Part shown: one piece after another, positions 23,748-34,877 of the stretch
Numbering within the stretch: the first letter of the stretch is position 1
How the letters are laid out: the number at the start of each line of letters is the position of its first letter
From: [Phialemoniopsis] sp. UDSM-2020
Taxonomy: Eukaryota > Ascomycota > Sordariomycetes > Thyridiales > Thyridiaceae
Length of the DNA: 64,000 nt
Assembly: GCA_018873225.1 (NCBI GenBank)
Contig: JAEILZ010000005.1
Coordinates: 3,906,001 to 3,970,000, forward strand
Reading direction: 5' to 3'
Position numbers and translations under genes: made by a program
The notes under the pieces: generated by a model
Database searches by the model: none
Told to the model about the DNA's origin: nothing
The model's input: only the letters and a program-made list of their open reading frames with translations

Positions 23748-24777
23748 ATGTCCCTTACCGCGACAGCAACCATCACCAGGCAGAACACAATCCCCCAAGT
23801 CAGGGAGATCACGTCCGGCTTCGGTGTGGAGGTAATCGGCTATGATTTTGCGAAGGGCATTCCGGACGAGGCGTTTCGCCAAATTCAACAACTCGTGACA
23901 GAGGTGATTCCTACTTTACTCTCTTATTACTGATTGTGTCCGCTTACCGTGATGTATCTAGTACGGCGTGGTAGTACTCCGAAAGACGAACCTTACGGAC
24001 GAAACGCACATCGAGCTGGGACGAAGGTTCGGAGAGTTGGACGACGTCAAGCCATACAACAAAGCTGGGAGAAAGAATCGGCTCAAGTACGATGAACTGT
24101 TCGATGTCGGTAACATTGAGGCAAACGGCAGAATTGTCGACCCCCGGAGCCCGCGCGCCCAAGCCAACAAAGGCAACAGCTACTTCCACGTCGATTCCAG
24201 CTTCAACCCCCGCCGCGCCGGTCTGTCTTTACTCCTTGCCCATGAACTACCTCCTCCAGGCACAGGTGGCAACACAGACTTTTGTGATACTCGAGCCGCT
24301 TGGGATGGCCTAGATACTGAAACCAAGAAGGAGCTTCTGGACAAAGACTATGTCGCCTGTCACTCCATCCTCCATTCTAAGAAGCTTGCAGCTCCCGAGC
24401 ACTTCGCCGACATTGAGCCCGCCGACTACCCTATGGGCCGCCACAAACTCGTTCAGAAACACGAGAGGTCTGGTCGCATGACGTTGTATCTCGCGATGCA
24501 CATTCACCACATCGAGGGGCTAGAGCCGGATCAATCTCAGAGGCTCTTCAACCAACTATTCGACCACGCAACGCAAGACAAATACCGTATTTCAGTTGAG
24601 TGGCACGATGTTGGTGATCTTGTAATCTGGGACAATACGTGCACGATGCACAGGGCGGTAGGGGGTGAGTTTGCATTCAAGTACAAGAGGGATATGAGGC
24701 GTGCCACTGTACATGATGACAGCAGCCAAGCATGGGGCCTAAACGAACACGTCAACGTTCGCCAAGGCCTTCCGTAG
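23748..24777 (+). CDS. TfdA-like Fe(II)/2-oxoglutarate-dependent dioxygenase
   Basis: Predicted 323-aa cytosolic oxygenase of the TauD/TfdA family, which oxidises a substrate while decarboxylating 2-oxoglutarate (examples: taurine and 2,4-D dioxygenases). Exons 23748-23903 and 23962-24777 join in phase at VTE/YGVVVLRK. The metal triad is visible: H128 and D130 in YFHVDSSFN and H282 in NTCTMHRAV; the 2-oxoglutarate-binding Arg is R298 or R299 in RDMRRATVHDD. GTGGNTDFCDTRAAWDGL and VGDLVIWDN closely follow the TfdA pattern, more so than taurine dioxygenases. Substrate unknown; aryloxyalkanoate-like or other carboxylates are possible. Its partners are a divergent quinate-type carrier and a downstream Zn2Cys6 gene. 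Confidence 0.92.
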
Positions 24778-25119
24778 GCTCGGTGATTTTGTATATGCTT
24801 GTATCTGCTTTATCAGATTCTACGTGCGCTACAATGTGCATCAAGGCGGCACTGTACAGAATTGTCAGCATGTACAAGATAGTCAATTTAGACCAACTCA
24901 TTCTTGTAAACCCGATATGCCAATGTTTCCCCAACATCTGTGGTCCAGTACAGTACAACACAGTGCAACGTAGATGCGGGCTAGTCTTAGCTTACGGAGT
25001 AGTGGATCATCCGCTGCTGCACCAGATGTGGCAGTCTGAGAACCCGAACCCGCCTCCCCCATCTTTGACTTCCCCACGGTACATCAGTGCTTGTTGAATC
25101 CGGATGATAAAACACCAAG
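24778..25119. other. Spacer between dioxygenase and regulator genes
   Basis: 342 bp with the dioxygenase 3' flank and the regulator promoter. No CGG-N7-CGG copy was found here. No gene seen. Confidence 0.45.
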
Positions 25120-27606
25120 ATGACACCTGCGACTGGCAAGCGGTCATATAGGGCATGTCTGCGGTGTCGGCGACGGAAACAGAAGTGCGACCTGTAAGCA
25201 ATTGCCCTTCTAAATTTTGGTCTCAGCAAGCAGCGTGAAGGCTCACGAATCCTCTTGCAGCGACGGTGTCGGCGAGGGAAAGAAGCCTCCCTGTGTTCTT
25301 TGTTATCGTTCGGGAGCCGAGTGCGTCCTTGCAGGCTCAAAGAGAGGGCTCCGGCCACGGTCCTCGTTTCGGAGGGACGGCACAGCGCCACCCTCCGAAG
25401 ATGCCCGCTCTGCATTACCCGATCATCTACTCATGTCAACGCCGGTCTCGGCAGAACCAGGAGATGAGGACATTATTTCCAATTCTTCTCAGGAAGCGGA
25501 CATCCGCAATGGAGAATCCGCAAAGGACGACAGCCTCCATATGGAACTCAGGAATCCCTCTGATGCCTTGTATATTCTGGCGCAATCGGAAGGGCGCTCT
25601 TCGAGCAAACAGACTGTCCACCAATCTCCTCGAAGTGAAAACCGATCACCCGCCAGTACGCGCACTCCTTACTTGGCATTAGACAACTCTACTCTGGCTG
25701 CCAGTGTTTCTGCTACCACCCAACGCATTTCTCAGAGCCCGAGAATCCACAAATCTTCATCCTTCGTCCTTGATGATTATGAACTAGTACAGAGAGGTTT
25801 ATTGCACCCCAGTGTCGTCCCCGAGCTTCTCTTCATGCAAGTCAGCCCAGTCTGTCGCTAGTCCGATGAAGTGTGGCTGACGACAAAACAGATTTGCCTG
25901 TAGCTATCATCCATATTGTCCCATCACGCCGTCGCACATGCTTGGACATTCGGCTACGGAAAGGATTCGGAGACCCGACTACTTCTTACTGACAGTCATC
26001 TTGACCATCGCGTCCAGAGACTCGCCAAAACACTCGCTAGCTCACCGCTATTGTTGGGATCATACTCAGACTCTCCTGCTCGAAGTCTTGTTGGCACAGC
26101 CATGGGCTTATACACCACGCACCGTCGAGGGCCTCTTGCTTCTGTCCGAGTGGTTGCCACATATTCAGACTAAACAGACCAATCCTGAAGCACCGAAAAG
26201 TTTGTTCGGCGAAGATAGGATGGCATGGTCACTTGTTGGTCTTGCGGTGCGACAAGGCTATCTCTTGCGCCTAGACCGAGCAGCCTTTCGGAGAACAGAT
26301 AACACTGAGTCCAAAGGACAGGAAGAACGCAAACGACTCATCTGGTCTTGTGAGTTATCAGTTAAAACTCACATTTCAAGTAGAGGTTCTAATGCTTGTT
26401 GCTCAAGTTATATATCTTGCGGATCGCCAGATATCTGTCCGCTTGGGACAATCGTTCTGGTCTCGCGGCCCATCCCTATCTTCACACTTCACAGCCAACG
26501 ACTTTCCGAGCCTTCGCCATGTACCTGGTGCCAGAGGCGAGGACTATGCGTCAATCTTACACGCCACCTTGGACCTGACACAGATCCTACACAATGCTCA
26601 TATAGTATTGTATTCTTCCACCGCGAGGACCTTGAGCTTGGTGTATGACGGTGACTACGCACGCTACCTAGATGACTTCCAGCGAGCGGCGAAAGCTTGG
26701 CGCGAAACATGGAGCGGTATCGAAGCTGGCCACAACCTCAAGGGCACGCTACTTATGATGTATGAGTACATTTGTCTGTATGTCAACGCATTCGCCTTCC
26801 AGTCAGTGGTCACCCGAGCATCAGCTCCACGGATATCGCCCCAAGAGGGACAACACACCACCATCAGACGTCCACTGGCAGATCTGTTCACCAGGGGGAT
26901 CATGTCGTCTCCAGACGGTCGATATGTTTTCGCAGCTATCAACTCTGCGATGAGCTTGTTGAAGCAGATGAACAGCCTCGATCCCAGGACGGTTTTGTGC
27001 TATCTGCCCTCGCGCTATTACTTGTAAGTATCTTCCCCCGCGGAAATGAGTTCCCACTGAGACAGCCTTGCCAGGTATGGCGTATATGCGGCGGTATTCC
27101 TCCACAAGGCCCAAAGCGCTGGCGCCTTCGAGGCCGACACCACCCAAGACTCGGAAGTCATGAAGTTGACGCTCGACTTTGTGTCCAGTCTTGAGAAAGC
27201 GGCGTCTCCCGAATCCCATGTCTGCCACGGATACAGCCGAATGTTGCGAAGACTTCGGTACACCCGCCAGCCGTTGTCGCGAGATGTAGACAAAGACCCA
27301 CAAGAAAGCAGACATGTCCTCAGGTCAGATCGGCGCGACAATGGCGTTGGGGCGTCTCCAAGCGTTGCAGTGCCATCATCAACAACGGGAGCCACTACAT
27401 GGGCTTTCCCATTTGAGAACACAGGTCTGGAGTTTCCTCTTGAAAGTGAGGGACTGTTGAACGAAATGATGCCCTTTCCATCTGTGGATCAATATTTGTC
27501 CGAGTCATTCTTCCCTGGAATCACTGAATTCGGACAGCAGGGTTATGCTGAGTCGGCCGAAGCTGGGTTGTTCGGAGGCATCGGCGACACAACCTCTTTA
27601 TTTTGA
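25120..27606 (+). CDS. Zn(II)2Cys6 transcription factor
   Basis: Predicted 751-aa nuclear regulator. Five exons: 25120-25193, 25261-25836, 25892-26349, 26408-27023, 27075-27606, totalling 752 codons with stop. The zinc cluster is split by intron 1: C13, C16, C23, C36, C39, C46, spacing C-x2-C-x6-C-x12-C-x2-C-x6-C, with basic RRRKQK between. The middle domain shows QRGLLHPSVVPELLFI/FACSYHPYCPIT and WS/FIYLADRQISVRLGQSFW, typical of Aro80-like fungal activators. Intron 2 begins with GC (AT|gcaagt) and ends at cag, a GC-AG intron; the nearby GT would give a stop three codons later. The C-terminus is acidic and Ser/Phe-rich, as in activation regions. Likely local regulator of the dioxygenase/carrier pair (inference). 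Confidence 0.9.
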
Positions 27607-27901
27607 ACCCACTCAAGCAAGCTCTAACGAAACAAAGTTGCCTAGATGTACATCGCCAAGTCAGGAGACGACGAATGGAGCCTTTTGATGTTTCTATACC
27701 CACAATTTCCTACATGTGCGGTTCTGAAACGGCCTGGGGTTGTGGCCGCCATCATGAAACACGCCCAGGGCGGTCGGGTGGGTTCCGCCAAGAACGTCAC
27801 AGAGTCCTTCTCGACGACATACCTCGTTGAACCTCACAATTTTTCCTGTTTCCCATTAATTGATATTATTTCAAAATTATTTCAAGTTATCCTACACAAG
27901 C

Positions 27902-29236
27902 ATGCGCCTGACGTACGCGAGCTTCTTGCTCCCCGGGGCCCTAGCCTACGAGTACACGCAGCACTACCTCGGCTCAGACATATGCTCTTGGAGCCCCCTT
28001 TCTGGTGATGCAGCATCATTCTGCCAGGCAGGCCTGCTTCGCAAGGTCAGGCCAGCTCCATCAGATTCTCACAGCAGAAACTCAACACAGAGCAAAACGT
28101 ACCCGAACAAATGGGAAGGCCCAGAGCATTGCTGGGAAGGACTATGTGTCTACAGCAACAAAGGCTACGCCGGCGGCATCGTCGTAGTAACCACGCCGTC
28201 CAACGCCGAGAGGGTCAAACGAATCACAGAACATTACCAGGCCGTCAATTCCAACGACGCCGACCAACCGCCGCCGTTCAAGGCAGCGCACATCCCGGGC
28301 AAGGGCACAGGCCTCGTCGCCACCCGCCGCATCGAGATCGGCGAGGCCATCATGACGCAGCTCCCCGCCATCCTCGTGCACAGGAGCCTCTTCGGCGGCG
28401 TCATGTCCGCCGAGACGGCGCGCATCCTCCAGCGCGCCGTCGACAAGCTCCCCGCACCGCGGCGCCGGCTCTTCGCGGCGCAGGCCGCCCAGCCCGGCGG
28501 CGACCCTTTTATTAGTATCATGGTGACCAACTCGTTCCAGATGAACCTCGGCGGCGAGGGCGATGAAAAGGAGGGCCACCACTTTGGAAATTTTCCCGAG
28601 GTCAGCCGCCTGAACCACGACTGCAGGCCCAATCTGATTTTCCAGATCGCGCCGGACATGACGCACCGGACCTACGCGACGCGCGCCGTGGCGCCGGGCG
28701 AGGAGCTGAGTATCTCGTACATCGACCTTTTTCTGCCGCAATCTGAGCGCCGCGCGCAGCTCCAGCTGTCGTGGGGGTTCCGCTGCTCGTGTGCCGCGTG
28801 CACAGGCCGGGATCTGGCGGCGGCTATGGCTGTGCATGTGCACGACGAGGAGGAGGAGGAAGTTGACGACTACGAGGAGGAGGATGATGAGGAGGCGATT
28901 GCGCGGTCGGACAGCCGCCTGCGCGAGATCGAGAGGCTCGAGGCCGAGTTGTCAGACCTGCAGAGCCAGAACGTCTCGCCAGCTGTGGTAGACAGGCTCG
29001 TGCACCTGTACGACAAGGAGCGCCTCGACGCCAAGGCCGCCGGGGGTTGGACTGTGGCGGCCATGAACTACGCCATGTTCGGGCTGGAGGAGAAGGCGCG
29101 CAAGCTCGCCGAGATGGCGGCGAGGGCGGTGACGCTCGAGTACGGTGGAGAGGCGGCGGACGCGGTGGTGATGCAGGACCTGGCGAGGAATCCGAGGGCG
29201 CATTGGACATGGAACGCACGGAAGGCCAGAAAGTAA
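27902..29236 (+). CDS. SET-domain protein with signal-peptide-like N-terminus
   Basis: Single-exon gene, predicted 444 aa, with a SET lysine-methyltransferase fold. Start at 27902 opens MRLTYASFLLPGALAYEYTQ, which reads as a secretion signal, followed by a short cysteine-bearing region (CSW, FCQAG, HCWEGLC). The SET core starts about residue 125 (IPGKGTGLVATRRIEIGEAI), contains RLNHDCRPNL (NHxCxPN, about 238-244) and GEELSISYIDLFLPQSERR with the catalytic Tyr, and ends in a post-SET zinc motif FRCSCAAC (about 293-300). An acidic tract (about 318-342) and an alpha-helical tail follow. SET folds with signal peptides recur in fungal genomes, where their substrates are unknown; a nuclear histone role would not fit a secreted start. 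Confidence 0.88.
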   Translation: MRLTYASFLLPGALAYEYTQHYLGSDICSWSPLSGDAASFCQAGLLRKVRPAPSDSHSRNSTQSKTYPNKWEGPEHCWEGLCVYSNKGYAGGIVVVTTPSNAERVKRITEHYQAVNSNDADQPPPFKAAHIPGKGTGLVATRRIEIGEAIMTQLPAILVHRSLFGGVMSAETARILQRAVDKLPAPRRRLFAAQAAQPGGDPFISIMVTNSFQMNLGGEGDEKEGHHFGNFPEVSRLNHDCRPNLIFQIAPDMTHRTYATRAVAPGEELSISYIDLFLPQSERRAQLQLSWGFRCSCAACTGRDLAAAMAVHVHDEEEEEVDDYEEEDDEEAIARSDSRLREIERLEAELSDLQSQNVSPAVVDRLVHLYDKERLDAKAAGGWTVAAMNYAMFGLEEKARKLAEMAARAVTLEYGGEAADAVVMQDLARNPRAHWTWNARKARK

Positions 29237-29461
29237 GTGAGGATGAGAAAGATGGCGGCTTGCTTGTTTCAATAATAGCGTAATGTACATGGGTATCCCT
29301 AGATCCTTCCCAAGCCCGCTCTTGTAGCCTCCGGAGCGTGTGAAATCTGAAATGCGTGCAACCTGACCAAACCATGCCGACGCCCCAACTTCCCATTCAT
29401 AATAACAAGACATGGATTGAAAGCAAAAAAGAAAACACTAGAGAGCCATATCATGTACCAA

Positions 29462-31605
29462 TCAGCTCGAGATCGCCGCAACGATCGCCATGACGACGCC
29501 GTACAGGCCAATCGCCACGGCAAAGTCGCCTGTAGAACCCTTCTGCGCGCCTTTCGTCTGACAGTCTTCGACCGGGATGGTGCCGGCCTGCATCTGCGCG
29601 CCGAATACGCCGAGGGCGACAAGCAGCACAACCGTCATCCTGCCCACGAAGCCCGGGATCACCGAGAAGGTCATGATGGGGACCAGCACAGCTACGGCCA
29701 TGGAGATGGCCAGATGGGGCAGCTCGACCGTCGAGGGCGACGAGGAGGTACCTGCGTGGCTGGCGTGTCGCTTCTCGTCGCGCTCTCGCAAGGCCGTGGG
29801 TGGTCTGGATCTAGATACCATAGAGGATGCGCGAGAAGACCTCGGTGGCGGGCTGGGTAGGAACGGCCCCGTCCTCGGCATGGGTGTGAGAGCATCGTCA
29901 GACAGGCTGTTCAGGTAATCTGATGCGGATGATCGCGAAGATGAGTAGACCGAAATAGACTTGGGAGCCAGGCTGGCGAGATCATCGATCGAATCGAGGA
30001 ACCGCGTTTCTATCTCGGCAATTGGTTGCTGATCTGCCAAATAGGTACGATAGGCAACAAGGTCGTCGAAATTCGGACCGGGTAGCTCTTGCGTCTCTCT
30101 GAATGAGGACAGTGCGTGATCTGCTCTGTCATTAGTACTCGCAAGGGGAAATGACTTTGGCGAGGGGGGCCAAACGCACTGTACTGCCCCAACTTGAACC
30201 CAATCTTGCCCAGGATATCAGTCTTGTGCCACTGCAGCTCGCCGCCAGCAAGGTACTCGGCTCTCCGTGACGCTGGCAAGATGCGATTTTGGAGACGCCG
30301 GGTCTGAGTGTCCGCCGTGTCAAGGCGGTGGAGTTGCTCTTCCAGCTCGCTCAATTCGTCTTGGAGATGGAGAAGTAGACGGTGGTTCAACGCCTCGAAC
30401 CGCCGGTAAAGAGGTTTCACATGTAAACCATCCTCGTATGAGCCTCTGCTACTTCCACTCCGCACACTAGATGAGCCGACACTTCCTCGACGCGAGCGGT
30501 CGGACGGTGGTGATTGGCCGGACAGGCGCGCGGCGAGCAGCTCGTAGCCCGAGAGAGGAAGCTTCTCGGCGCGAGGAAGGTGCTTGACGTGGTTCTGACT
30601 CGGCACACGTGGATTGAGGGACCTCGCTGGGAGGTGTGGGAGGTTCGCCGAGCCCCTGGGCATCTCGGGCGTGCCGTACTTGTCGTGGCGCTTTGCGTCT
30701 GCCTGTCGCGGATGACTCGTCGATGACGACTTGGACACCGGCGACCCATCGCCCTTTTCACTCTGCTCGGGGCTGGTGCTCGGGTCAGTATCGTGCTCGG
30801 TCGTCCGGTCACCAAAGATGTTGCTCTCGGTGCTGGACATGGAGGCTGTCGACGACGACGAGTTGCTTCGAGCAGACGGCGATGTCTTGGCTTCGACCAG
30901 GTCCGACCGGTGCCGCCACTGCGCAGACTCGGCGACGGAACGTTGGATGCTTTCTTCGGTCACGATGGGCGAGTCTGGGTCCAGAAAACTCAATGCGTCC
31001 GGCTTCCGCGCTTTCTTGTGGTGCGGCCGCATCGGGTCTTCTGCGTGGGTGTTGGCCTTGGGTCGAACGTGAGAGTGCCGGGCGTATGCGACTTGGGTAA
31101 CGGTCGATGCGCTGCCACTAGAGCTTCCAGATCCGTCTTGCTTTATGGACAGCCCGGATGGGGTCATCTCGACCAGAGGTCGATCGCGTTCTAGTAGCGT
31201 TGTCTGTGCTGTCCCCGTATCCCGCTTCGCAGATGCACTGCTCTCAATCTCGTCTTCAGACGATTCGGTGTCTGGGTTGTCTTGAAGGGCTGAGGGCAAG
31301 GGCACCTTGTGATGATGCCGCAGAGGTACGGATTTTGACCGTGCAGTGCGTAATTCCGCAGCTGCATTTGCACTTCGCGCGGTGGCACTACGCGGGCGAA
31401 TCCTGTCCTTGGACTGGACCGCTCCTGGAGGTACCTCGTCCCGTATGGCAGGTCTGCTGCGGTCCTCCATCATGGTGTGAAGTGACGTGGCCGACTGTCG
31501 GCTGCTGTCCTCGCAATTCGCCTCGGTCATCTGTCTCCTCGAGATGGTGCCTACTTCGCTGGGTATCTCGTCCTTCTCGACGGTTGATTGCTTGGTCGGG
31601 GACAT
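29462..31605 (-). CDS. DUF6594-domain membrane protein
   Basis: Predicted 694-aa protein. Exon 1 (31605-30180) and exon 2 (30120-29462) join across a 59-nt intron so that KLGQY continues into NHALSSFRETQELPGPNFDD. The first ~390 residues are polar, Ser/Arg-rich and probably disordered. The conserved core begins SGYELLAARLSG, then PLYRRFEALNHRLLLHLQDE, a coiled-coil LxELEEQLHRLD, and RRLQNRILPASRRAEYL, matching the fungal DUF6594 family. Three hydrophobic helices lie at the C-terminus (AISMAVAVLVPIMTFSVIPG, RMTVVLLVALGVFG, FAVAIGLYGVVMAIVAAI). Start chosen at the first ATG in the frame (MSPTKQSTVEKDE). Family function is not established. Confidence 0.85.
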
Positions 31606-33087
31606 TCTGGGCAGCACCTCTGTTCTCAGTGATGCGTCTGGAAAAGAATTGGTAAATGACTGGCCAGCCTGCGAGAACGAGCCTCGGAACCAGGTAAGAC
31701 AAAGTGACGCGCCCGTTGAATGCGACTGGATGACAGCGATCGGTGGCGTTCAGCGCTGCGAGCAGCCACGGTTGTCTCGAATCAATCAATTGCAGCGACA
31801 CTGACGAAGAAAGGAGCCAATTAATGAAGACGCTGTAGAAGGACAGAGACGAGCAAACATGCCCTCGTCGTGTACGGTCAATCACATGGAGTCTTGAGAG
31901 TAACCAGAGCAAGTCGCACTCAACACCAAACCAAGCACGATGTGCCGTCGTCGCTGGCAAACTGCAGATAGCGCAATAGCTATGGGGACGACAGGTTTTG
32001 GGAGCAGGATTGAATCTGGGGTACAAGGCGAAACAACAAAACCCATGGCAGAGAGATCCATCACAGCCTTTCGGGCGCCAAGCTGGGAGAGTACGACGCC
32101 CGAGCAAGGACGGGAACTGATCACACGGCGCTCACAACGTTACCAAAAATACGATGCTCCCCGTGTCACTGTCTCGGCTGAAGCGACAGTGGTGTTTCAG
32201 GGTTGCCTCTCTGGTCATCTGAAACAGGTTCCATGACCCTCGCTGGCTGGGGTCTCACCCTGTCAGCACCCATCGTTCAAAAGGCACAAGTTTCGAACCC
32301 CTCGTTCGGTATGACCAAATGGGAAGTCAGTTCCCACTATCTATTCCCTCGAGCGATCGAGGATAAGAGTCACAGTGACTACGACAAAGCAGTAGCCGAT
32401 GTTGTTTCCCCAGATCATGTCGTCGTCTCGGGATGATCAATCGGGAGCTGGACTAGCGCCAGGGGCAAAGGGGAACGTGCGGCCCCGCCCGCGACTCCGC
32501 TAAAGCCAGCATGAGCAGGGACCCTAGCGAGATCACAATTAGTGGGGTTTACAGGTGAGTGAGCACCCCCTCCATGACAGGGATTGAGCCCACCTGCAGC
32601 CTTTCTGGCCAGTGCATGTGTGCAAGCTATTTCCCCCGCGTCGTCGGAATTACCCAGCAAATGCGATGAGATGGGTCTCGTTGACTGCATTGCTTCGACT
32701 AGAAAGTGAGCATATCATTACTACAGAATATTGAAATACATGTACTCAAGTAAAGTAGGTAGGTTTTCTAGGCGACCATGATTTTGCGAAAGCTAGCGTT
32801 GAGAAAGAAGCGCCAATGACCGCCCAAAGGCTTATCGCTCAAAAAAGTGCTTCGTCCCGCCGGACTAAGTAAAGTTGCGGCCCGAAAGCCAATCATGTTT
32901 CCGAATTCGCGGCAGAATTTTGTGAGTCACGCTAATCGAATGCGATTCGGCCTTTGGTGGTACCGTGGTGGCTTGCGACTCTAAACCACCACGACCACTC
33001 TGTCTCTTCAAATCGACTTCCTCCCTCTTGTGACTCCTCTGTTCTGTCTTTTCTCCTTGACAAAGACACACAAAAAGACACTACACG
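31606..33087. other. Divergent intergenic region DUF6594 / AsnRS
   Basis: 1.48 kb with promoters of both genes. Apart from the TGAGTCA and TGACTC words near the AsnRS start, no gene, tRNA or repeat was recognised. TTTCGAAC and ATTGAATC words were checked for tRNA T-arms and lack paired stems. Confidence 0.5.
32923..33036 (+). promoter_or_regulatory. GCN4/CPC1-type sites upstream of AsnRS
   Basis: A perfect TGAGTCA at 32923-32929 lies 159 bp before the AsnRS start, and a TGACTC half-type word at 33031-33036 lies 52 bp before it. TGASTCA is the known target of the fungal cross-pathway-control bZIP (CPC1/GCN4), which controls many aminoacyl-tRNA synthetase genes. Use at this locus is inference. 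Confidence 0.55.
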
Positions 33088-34877
33088 ATGGCGACGATTC
33101 ACATCGACGACAAGACCGGCAAGGACGAGCCCACCCAGCAGGGCACCCCCGAGTCCCCTTTCAAGACCCTCCAGTTCGCCTACCTTCAACACCCCGCGCA
33201 GCAGTACCTCGTCTCCTCTGAAGCCGAAGATGGATCAAAGGAGTGGAAGCCCGCGGCCAAGACGGCTCTGAAGAAGGCCACTGCCTACTACGAAACCCAG
33301 CAGAAGAAGAAGGCCAAGGAGGCTGACCTGGCTGCCGCCCGCCAACGCCAAGAGGAGGAACGCAAGAATACCCTCGAAGCTGCCAAGAAGATTGTGATTG
33401 AGCAGGACCCTTCACTACCGGAAGCCGTGACGATCAAGCTCGACGAGGTCGGTGATCATGTCAAGCTTCGAAAGGGCGACGACGCTGCCGAGAAGGGCAC
33501 CCGGGTCCGCGTGCTGGGTCGCGTGCACCGTGAGCGCAAGCAGAAGGAGCTTCTCTTCATCACTCTACGCGATGGATACGGATACATGCAGGTCGTTGTC
33601 GGTGGCCAGCTGGCCAAGACCTACGACGCCCTTACTCTGACCCGCGAGACCTCCATGGAGATCTACGGCGAGATGTGCGAGGTCCCCGCTGGCGCGCGCG
33701 CCCCGCTCAACCGCGAGCTCCGCGCCGACTACTTCAAGATCCCCGAGCACTGGAAGGCTGCTGGTGGCGACGATGCTATCACCAACAGGGTAACGGCAGA
33801 CGCTCAGTCGCACTCCCACCTGCTCGACCTTCGCCACCTAACGTTGCGCGGCGAGACCACGTCTTCGGTTTTGCTCGTCCGCGACGCTGTTGAGTACGCT
33901 TTCCTCACGGCGTACAGGGAGCTCAAGATCCGCAAGGTCAGCCCGCCTGCGCTGGTCCAGACCCAGGTCGAGGGAGGTGCCACCCTCTTCAAGCTCGACT
34001 ACTACGGCCAGGAGGCCTACCTCACGCAGTCGTCTCAGCTCTACCTCGAGACCTGCCTTCCCTTCATGGGCAACGTCTTCTGCATCGAGAAGTCGTTCCG
34101 TGCCGAGAAGTCCCTCACCCGTCGCCATCTTTCCGAGTTCACCCACGTCGAAGCCGAGCTGGACTTCATCACCTTCGACGACCTCCTCTCCCACATCGAG
34201 CACCTCATCTGCCGCGTGCTCGAGATCCTCTTCGCCGACCCCGTCACCGCCGCACACATCAAGGCGCTCAACCCCGAACTCACCATGCCCAGCCGTCCTT
34301 TCCTGCGCATGAAGTACTCCGACGCCATTGACTGGCTCGTCGAGCACGACATCCCCAACGAGGAGGGAGAGTCCCACAAGTTTGGCGACGACATTGCCGA
34401 GGCTGCGGAGCGCAGGATGACGGACATCATCAACAAGCCCATCTTCATCACGCACTTCCCCCGCGAGATCAAGGCCTTCTACATGCAGGTAGACAAGGAC
34501 GACACGCGGGTAACCGAGAGCGTCGACTGCCTGATGCCCGGTGTCGGCGAGATTGTGGGTGGATCCATGAGGTTGGACGACTACGATGCGCTCATGGCCG
34601 CTTTCAAGCGCGAGGGCCTGGACCCCGAGGCGTACTCGTGGTACGTCGACCAGAGGAAGTAAGTCACTAGCCCCACTCTTCCGGAGCAACCTCCGGGGTG
34701 GTCATCCGTTTTCGCATTATATCACGCAAAGCTAACCTCTATACCTCCAGATACGGCAGTTCCCCTCACGGCGGCTACGGATTGGGTCTGGAGCGACTCT
34801 TGGCGTGGATTTGCAAGCAGCACACGGTCAGAGACTGCTGTCTGTACCCGCGTTACATGGGTCGCTGCAAGCCCTGA
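33088..34877 (+). CDS. DED81: Asparaginyl-tRNA synthetase, cytoplasmic
   Basis: Predicted 565-aa class IIb aminoacyl-tRNA synthetase that charges tRNA-Asn with asparagine. Exons 33088-34658 and 34751-34877, joined in phase (AA|A). A fungal N-terminal extension with a charged helix ([20 protein letters not shown]) is followed by the OB-fold anticodon-binding domain ([20 protein letters not shown]) and the catalytic core: [20 protein letters not shown], motif 2 around [19 protein letters not shown], and motif 3 [18 protein letters not shown] in exon 2. C-terminus [10 protein letters not shown] is typical of eukaryotic cytosolic AsnRS. There is no mitochondrial presequence. Confidence 0.97.

Noticed and set aside
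26350..26380. 31-nt intron ending at ttcaag in the regulator gene
   Set aside because: Too short for fungal splicing. The 58-nt intron to 26407 is in phase and restores WSFIYLADRQ, the family sequence.
31990..32330. TTCGAAC and GATTGAATC words resembling tRNA T-loops
   Set aside because: Flanking bases do not pair into a T-stem and no acceptor or D-arm is present.
33838..34689. 283-codon minus-strand frame
   Set aside because: Antisense shadow of the AsnRS catalytic domain.
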